Shown here: piece by piece, positions 58,003-64,000 of the stretch
Layout: each line of letters begins with the position of its first letter
How positions within the stretch are numbered: the first letter of the stretch is position 1
DNA from: Eledone cirrhosa
Taxonomy: Eukaryota; Mollusca; Cephalopoda; Octopoda; Eledonidae
Reading direction: 5' to 3'
Assembly (NCBI GenBank): GCA_964016885.1
Contig: OZ024745.1
Coordinates: 54,333,800-54,397,799 of the forward strand
DNA length: 64,000 nucleotides
Translations under genes and position numbers: made by a program
Notes under the pieces: model-generated
Databases searched by the model: none
The model's input: the letters and a program-made list of their open reading frames with translations, nothing else
Told to the model about the DNA's origin: nothing

Positions 58003-60331
58003 TGATGTTAGTGTTGGTGTTATTGATAATATTGTTGTTGGTGGTGATGGTGTTGTTGTTTGAGTTATTGTTGATGTTAGTGTTGGCGTTACTGATAATA
58101 TTGTTGTTGGTGTTGTTGTTGGAGTTATTGTTGATTTTAGTGTTGGTGTTATTGATAATATTGTTGTTGGTGGTGTTGGTGTTGTTGTTGGTGTTATTGT
58201 TGATGTTAGTGTTTGTGTTACTGATAATATTGTTGTTGGTGGTGTTGGTGTTGTTGTTGGTGTTATTGTTGATGTTAGTGTTGGTGTTATTGATAATATT
58301 GTTGTTGGTGGTGTTGGTGTTGTTGTTGGTGTTATTGTTGATGTTAGTGTTGGTGTTATTGATAATATTATTGTTGGTGGTGTTGGTGTTGTTGTTGGTG
58401 TTATTGTTGATGTTAGTGTTGGTGTTATTGATAATATTGATGTTGGTGGTGTTGGTGTTGTTGTTGGTGTTATTGTTGATGTTAGTGTTGGTGTTATTGA
58501 TAATATTGTTGTTGGTGGTGTTGGTGTTGTTGTTGGTGTTATTGTTGTTGTTAGTGTTGGTGTTATTGATAATATTGTTGTTGGTGGTGTTGGTGTTGTT
58601 GTTGGTGTTATTGTTGATGTTAGTGTTGGTGTTATTGATCATATTGTTGTTGGTGTTGTTGGTGTTGTTGTTGGAGTTATTGTTGTTGTTAGTGTTGGTG
58701 TTATTGATAATATTGTTGTTGGTGGTGTTGGTGTTGTTGTTGGTGTTATTGTTGATGTTAGTGTTGGTGTTAGTGTTGGTGTTATTGATAATATTGTTGT
58801 TGGTGGTGTTGGTGTTGTTTTTGGAGTTAGTGTTGTTGTTAGTGTTGGTGTTACTGATAATATTGTTGTTGGTGGTGTTGGTGTTGTTTTTGGAGTTAGT
58901 GTTGTTGTTAGTGTTGGTGTTATTGATAATATTGTTGTTGGTGGTGTTGGTGTTGTTTTTGGAGTTAGTGTTGTTGTTAGTGTTGGTGTTACTGATAATA
59001 TTGTTGTTGGTGGTGTTGGTGTTGTTGTTGGAGTTAGTGTTGTTGTTAGTGTTGGTGTTATTGATAATATTGTTGTTGGTGTTGTTGGTGTTGTTGTTGG
59101 TGTTATTGTTGTTGTTATTGTTGGTGTTATTGATAATATTGTTGTTGGTGGTGTTGGTGTTGTTGTTGGAGTTATTGTTGATGTTAGTGTTGCTGTTATT
59201 GATAATATTGTTGTTGGTGGTGTTGGTGTTGTTGTTGGTGTTATTGTTGATGTTATTGTTCATGTTAGTGTTGGTGTTATTGATAATGTTGTTGTTGGTG
59301 GTGTTGGTGTTGTTGTTGGTGTTATTGTTGATGTTAGTGTTGGTGTTATTGATAATATTGTTGTTGGTGGTGTTGGTGTTGTTGTTGGAGTTAGTGTTGT
59401 TGTTAGTGTTGGTGTTATTGATAATATTGTTGTTGGTGTTGTTGGTGTTGTTGTTGGTGTTATTGTTGTTGTTATTGTTGGTGTTATCGATAATATTGTT
59501 GTTGGTGGTGTTGGTGTTGTTGTTGGAGTTATTGTTGATGTTAGTATTGCTGTTATTGATAATATTGTTGTTGGTGGTGTTGGTGTTGTTGTTGGTGTTA
59601 TTGTTGATGTTATTGTTGATGTTAGTGTTGGTGTTATTGATAATGTTGTTGTTGGTGGTGTTGGTGTTGTTGTTGGTGTTATTGTTGATGTTAGTGTTGG
59701 TGTTATTGATAATATTGTTGTTGGTGGTGTTGGTGTTGTTGTTGGAGTTAGTGTTGTTGTTAGTGTTGGTGTTATTGATAATATTGTTGTTGGTGTTGTT
59801 GGTGTTGTTGTTGGTGTTATTGTTGTTGTTATTGTTGGTGTTATTGATAATATTGTTGTTGGTGCTGTTGGTGTTGTTGTTGGAGTTATTGTTGATGTTA
59901 GTGTTGCTGTTATTGATAATATTGTTGTTGGTGGTGTTGGTGTTGTTGTTGGTGTTATTGTTGATGTTATTGTTGATGTTAGTGTTGGTGTTATTGATAA
60001 TGTTGTTGTTGGTGGTGTTGGTGTTGTTGTTGGTGTTATTGTTGATGTTAGTGTTGGTGTTATTGATAATATTGTTGTTGGTGGTTTTGGTGTTGTTGTT
60101 GGAGTTATTGTTGATGTTAGTGTTGGTGTTATTGATAATATTGTTGTTGGTGGTGTTGGTGTTGTTGTTGGTGTTATTGTTGATGTTAGTGTTGGTGTTA
60201 TTGATAATATTGTTGTTGGTGGTGTTGGTGTTGTTGTTGGAGTTAGTGTTGATGTTAGTGTTGGTGTTACTAATAATATTGTTGTTGGTGGTGTTGGTGT
60301 TGTTGTTGGTGTTATTGTTGATGTTAGTGTT
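58003..60331 (+). repeat. 69-bp satellite array, fourth block (about 2.3 kb)
   Basis: Its left side matches the start of the 47,838 block, including the TGA-bearing monomer. Inside, a segment of about 370 bp with 'gttcatgtt' or 'gttgatgttattgttgatg' variants is repeated. The complex monomers found at the right end of earlier blocks are missing. Confidence 0.92.
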
Positions 60332-62112
60332 GGGGTTGGTGTTGGAGTTGGTGTTGATATTGGTGTTGGTGGTGGTGTTGGTGGTGGTGTTGGTGGTGGT
60401 GTTGGTGGCGGTGTTAGTGTTGATATTGATTTTGGCGTTGATATTGGTGTTGGTGGTGGTGTTGGTGGTAGTTGTTGGTGTTGGTGTTGGTGTTGGTGTT
60501 GGTGGTGTTAGTGTTGATGTTTGTGTTGATGTTGATGTTGGTGTTGGTGTTGATATTGGTGTTGGTGGTGGGGTTGGTGGTGGTGTTGGTGGTGGTGTTG
60601 GTGTTGGTGGCGGTGTTAGTGTTGATATTGATGTTGGTGTTGATATTGGTGTTGGTGGTGGTGTTGGTGGTGGTGTTGGTGGTGGTGTTGGTGGTGGTGT
60701 TGGTGGTGGTGTTGGTGGTGGTGTTGGTGGTGGTGTTGGTGGCGGTGTTAGTGTTGATATTGATGTTGGTGTTGATATTGGTGTTGGTGGTGGTGTTGGT
60801 GGTAGGTGTTGGTGTTGGTGTTGGTGTTGGTGTTGGTGGTATTAGTGTTGATGTTTGTGTTGATGTTGATGTTGGTGCTGGTGTTGATATTGGTGTTGGT
60901 GGTGGTGTTGGTGGCGGTGTTAGTGTTGATGTTGATGTTGGTGTTGATATTGGTGTTGGCGGTGGTGTTGGTGGTGGTGTTGTTAGTGGTGTTGGTGTTG
61001 GTGATGTTAGTGTTGATGTTAGTGTTGGTGTTGGTGTTGGCGGTGTTAGTGTTGATGTTAGTGTTGATGTTGGTGTTGGTGTTGATATTGGTGTTGGTGG
61101 TGGTGGTGGTGTTGGTGGTGGTGTTGGTGTTGGTATTGATCTGGAGTTGATGGTGGTGTTGGTGGTGGCGTTAGTGTTGATGTTGATGTTGATATTGGAG
61201 GGGGTGTTGGTGGTGGTGTTAGTTAGATGTTGGTGTTGATATTGGTGTTGTTGGTGATGTTGGTGGTGGTGTTGGTGGTGGTGTTGGTGGTGGTGGTGTT
61301 GGTGGTGGTGTTGGTGTTGGTGGTGTTAGTGTTGATGTTTGTGTTGATGTTAGTGTTGATGTTGGTGTTAGTGTTGATATTGGTGTTGGTTGTGGTGGTG
61401 GTGTTGGTGGTGGTGTTGGTGGTGGTGTTGGTGTTGATATTGGTATTTGTGTTGGTGTTGGTGTTGATATTCATATTGGTGGCGGTGTTAGTGGTGGTGT
61501 TGGTGGTGGTGTTGGTGTTGGTATTGGTGGTGGTGTTGGTGGTGGTGTTGGTGTTGATATTGGTACTGGTGGTAGTGTTGGTGGTGGTGTTGGTGTGATA
61601 TTGGTATTGGTGGTTGTGTTGGGGGTGGCGTTGGTGGTGGTATTAGTTTTGATATTGGTATTGGAGGTGGTGTTGGTGGTGGTGTTGTTGTTGATATTGG
61701 TATTGTTGGTGGTGTTGGTGGTGGTGTTGGTGTTGATATTGGTATTGGTGGTGGTGTTGGTGGTGGTGTTGGTTTTGATATTGGTATTGGTGGTGGTGTT
61801 GGTGGTGGTGTTGGTGTTGATATTGGTATTGGTGGTGGTGATGATGGTGGTGTTGGTGTTGATATTGGTATTGGTGGTTGTGTTGTTGGTGATGTTGGTG
61901 TTGATATTGGTATTGGTGGTGGTGATGGTGGTGGTGTTGGTGTTGATATTGGTATTGGTGGTGGTGTTCGTGGTGGTGTTGGTGTTGATATTGTTATTGG
62001 TGGTGGTGTTGGTGGTGGTGTTGGTGTTGATATTGATGTTGATATTGTTGTTGTTGGTGGTGGTGGTGTTAGTGTTGATGTTTATACTATTGGTAGTGTT
62101 GGTGGTGGTGTT
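60332..62112 (+). repeat. Satellite block H5 (GGT/GTT-rich), diverged
   Basis: Carries 'attgatctggagttgatgg' (gatctgg at 61138), a C-to-T variant of the H2-H4 landmark. It has two copies of a 'gttggtagttgttggtgtt'-type unit, and the 'gataaagttagtgtcgat' end is deleted. It is more diverged than H2-H4. Confidence 0.88.
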
Positions 62113-63028
62113 GGTGGTGATGTTAGTGTTGGTGTTATTGATAATATTGTTGTTGGTGGTGTTGGTGTTGTTGTTGGTGTTATTGTTGATGTTAGTGTTG
62201 GTGTTATTGATAATATTATTGTTGCTGGTATTGGTGTTGTTGTTGGTGTTATTGTTGTTGTTAGTGTTGGTGTTATTGATAATATTGTTGTTGGTGGTGT
62301 TGGTGTTGTTGTTGGTGTTATTGTTGATGTTAGTGTTGGTGTTATTGATAATATTGTTGTCGGTGGTGTTGGTGTTGTTGTTGGTGTTATTGTTGATGTT
62401 AGTGTTGGTGTTATTGATAATATTGTTGTCGGTGGTGTTGGTGTTGTTATTGGTGTTATTGTTGATGTTAGTGTTGGTGTTACTGATAGTATTGTTGTTG
62501 GTGGTGTTGGTGTTGTTGCTGGAGTTACTGTTGATGTTAGTTTTGGTGTTATTGATAATATTGTTGTTGGTGGTGTTGGTGTTGTTGTTGGAGTTATTGT
62601 TGATGTTAGTGTTGGTGTTACTGATAATATTGTTGTTGGTGGTTATTGGTGTTGTTGTTGGTGTTATTGTTGATGTTAGTTTTGGTGTTGTTGATAATAT
62701 TGTTGTTGGTGGTGTTGGTGTTGTTGTTGGAGTTATTGTTGATGTTAGTCTTGGTGTTATTGATAATGTTGTTGTTGGTGGTGTTGGTGTTGTTGTTGGA
62801 GTTATTATTGTTGTTAGTGTTGGTGTTACTGATAATATTGTTGTTGGTGGTGTTGGTGTTGTTGTTGGAGTTATTGTTGATGTTAGTGTTGGTGTTATTG
62901 ATAATATTGTTGTTGGTGGTGTTGGTGTTGTTGTTGGTGTAATTGTTGATGTTAGTGTTGGTGTTATTGATAATATTGTTGTTGGTGGTGTTGGTGTTGT
63001 TGTTGGAGTTATTGTTGATGTTAGTGTT
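62113..63028 (+). repeat. 69-bp satellite array, fifth block (about 0.9 kb)
   Basis: About 13 monomers with more private changes ('ggttattggtgttgttgtt' near 62641, 'gttgctggagttactgttg') than in the other blocks. Confidence 0.9.
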
Positions 63029-64000
63029 GGGGTTGGTGTTGGAGTTGGTGTTGATATTGGTGTTGGTGGTGGTGTTGGTGGTGGTGTAGGTGGTGGTGTT
63101 GGTGGCAGTGTTAGTGTTGATATTGAAGTTGGTGTTGATATTGGTGTTGGTGGTGGTGTTGGTGGTAGGTGTTGGTGTTGGTGTTGGTGTTGGTGTTGGT
63201 GGTGTTAGTGTTGATGTTTGTGTTGATGTTGATGTTGGTGTTGGTGTTGATATTGGTGTTGGTGGTGGGGTTGGTCGTGGTGTTGTTGGTGGTGTTGGTG
63301 TTGGTGGCGGTGTTAGTGTTGATATTGATGTTGGTGTTGATATTGGTGTTGTTGGTGGTGTTGGTGGTGGTGTTGGTGGTGGTGTTGGTGGTGGTGTTGG
63401 TGGTGGTGTTGGTGGTGGTGTTGGTGGCGGTGTTAGTGTTGATATTGATGTTGGTGTTGATATTGGTGTTGGTGGTGGTGTTGGTGGTGGGTGTTGGTGG
63501 TGGTGTTGGTGTTGGTGGTGTTAGTGTTGATGTTTGTGTTCATGTTGATGTTGGTGCTGGTGTTGATATTGGTGTTGGTGGTGGTGTTGATGGTGGTGTT
63601 GGTGGCGGTGTTAGTGTTGATGTTGATGTTGGTGTTGATATTGGTGTTGGCGGTGGTGTTGGTGGTGGTGTTGTTAGTGGTGTTGGTGTTGGTGGTGTTA
63701 GTGTTGATGTTAGTGTTGGTGTTGGTGTTGGCGGTGTTAGTGTTGATGTTAGTGTTGATGTTGGTGTTGGTGTTGATATTGGTGTTGGTGGTGGTGGTGG
63801 TGTTAGTGGTGGTGTTGGTGTTGGTATTGATCTGGAGTTGATGGTGGTGTTGGTGGTGGTGTTAGTGTTGATGTTGATGTTGATATTGGAGGTGGTGTTA
63901 GTGGTGGTGTTAGTTAGATGTTGGTGTTGATATTGGTGTTGGTGGTGATGTTGGTGGTGGTGTTGGTGGTGGTGTTGGTGTTGGTGGTGTTAGTGTTGAT
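63029..64000 (+). repeat. Satellite block H6 (GGT/GTT-rich), runs off the window
   Basis: Starts 'ggggttggtgttggagttgg' like H5 and shares the T variant of the landmark (gatctgg at 63829, 2,691 bp after H5). The array continues past the right edge, so its full length is unknown. Confidence 0.9.

Larger units (their letters stand above)
46185..64000 (+). repeat. Higher-order repeat domain: alternating H and 69-bp blocks
   Basis: The composite unit is [69-bp array + H block]. Landmark gatccgg/gatctgg occurs at 46821, 52251, 57069, 61138 and 63829, giving unit lengths 5,430, 4,818, 4,069 and 2,691 bp. Shortening falls mostly in the 69-bp part. The first three copies are nearly identical and the last two more diverged, which suggests a recent amplification of the 5-kb unit next to older copies. 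Confidence 0.88.

Noticed and set aside
21746..64000. CRISPR array
   Set aside because: Repeats are contiguous without unique spacers and the context is eukaryotic.
20125..64000. Telomeric or subtelomeric repeat
   Set aside because: The units are GGTGTT and RDT triplets, not TTAGGG, and no telomere-type run is present anywhere.

Overview
The window looks like animal (metazoan) repeat DNA, most likely from a cephalopod and probably an octopus. The clues are tRNA-derived SINE copies with the 'ggcacaaggccagcaat / cctcggcgggatttgaactc' core that I associate with octopus and squid genomes, a second tRNA-headed SINE with a cephalopod-type tail, and non-LTR retrotransposons of the L1/Tx1 type. No intact host gene, tRNA or rRNA gene can be supported anywhere in the 64 kb.

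Layout. (1) 1-3,900: AT-rich DNA with minus-strand fragments of a decayed non-LTR pol gene of a different family from the later LINEs, a long (TTC)n tract fused to a broken SINE, and two tandem plus-strand SINE copies. (2) 3,896-16,665: a nest of four plus-strand Tx1-like LINE copies, two near full length and two 5'-truncated. Each lies in or ends in an (ATCT)n microsatellite. The full copies carry a gag-like ORF1 with a CCHC knuckle and an ORF2 with endonuclease, reverse transcriptase and a C-terminal Cys/His motif. Both are broken by frameshifts and stops, so neither is active as written. Their 3' UTRs share RNA hairpins. (3) 16,665-19,210: (TA)n tracts, a tRNA-derived SINE, an imperfect fold-back repeat, and a palindrome with two 188-bp arms that appear perfect around a 10-nt loop. 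(4) 19,211-64,000: about 44.8 kb of continuous satellite whose plus strand is almost free of C.

The satellite has a 75-bp array at its left edge, then alternates between two states. One is a 69-bp monomer array. The other is a GGT/GTT-rich block (called H here). In the right-hand third these combine into a higher-order repeat whose successive copies shorten. The 69-bp blocks measure about 24.4, 3.9, 3.3, 2.3 and 0.9 kb from left to right, while the H blocks stay near 1.4-1.8 kb. Repeats are mostly multiples of 3 bp and lack stop codons in four of six frames, so giant open frames of up to several thousand codons appear on both strands. I treat these as a by-product of the satellite, not as genes.

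The items most worth following up are the apparent (ATCT)n target preference of the Tx1-like LINE, its compensated 3' UTR hairpin, the palindrome, and the architecture of the C-depleted higher-order satellite.
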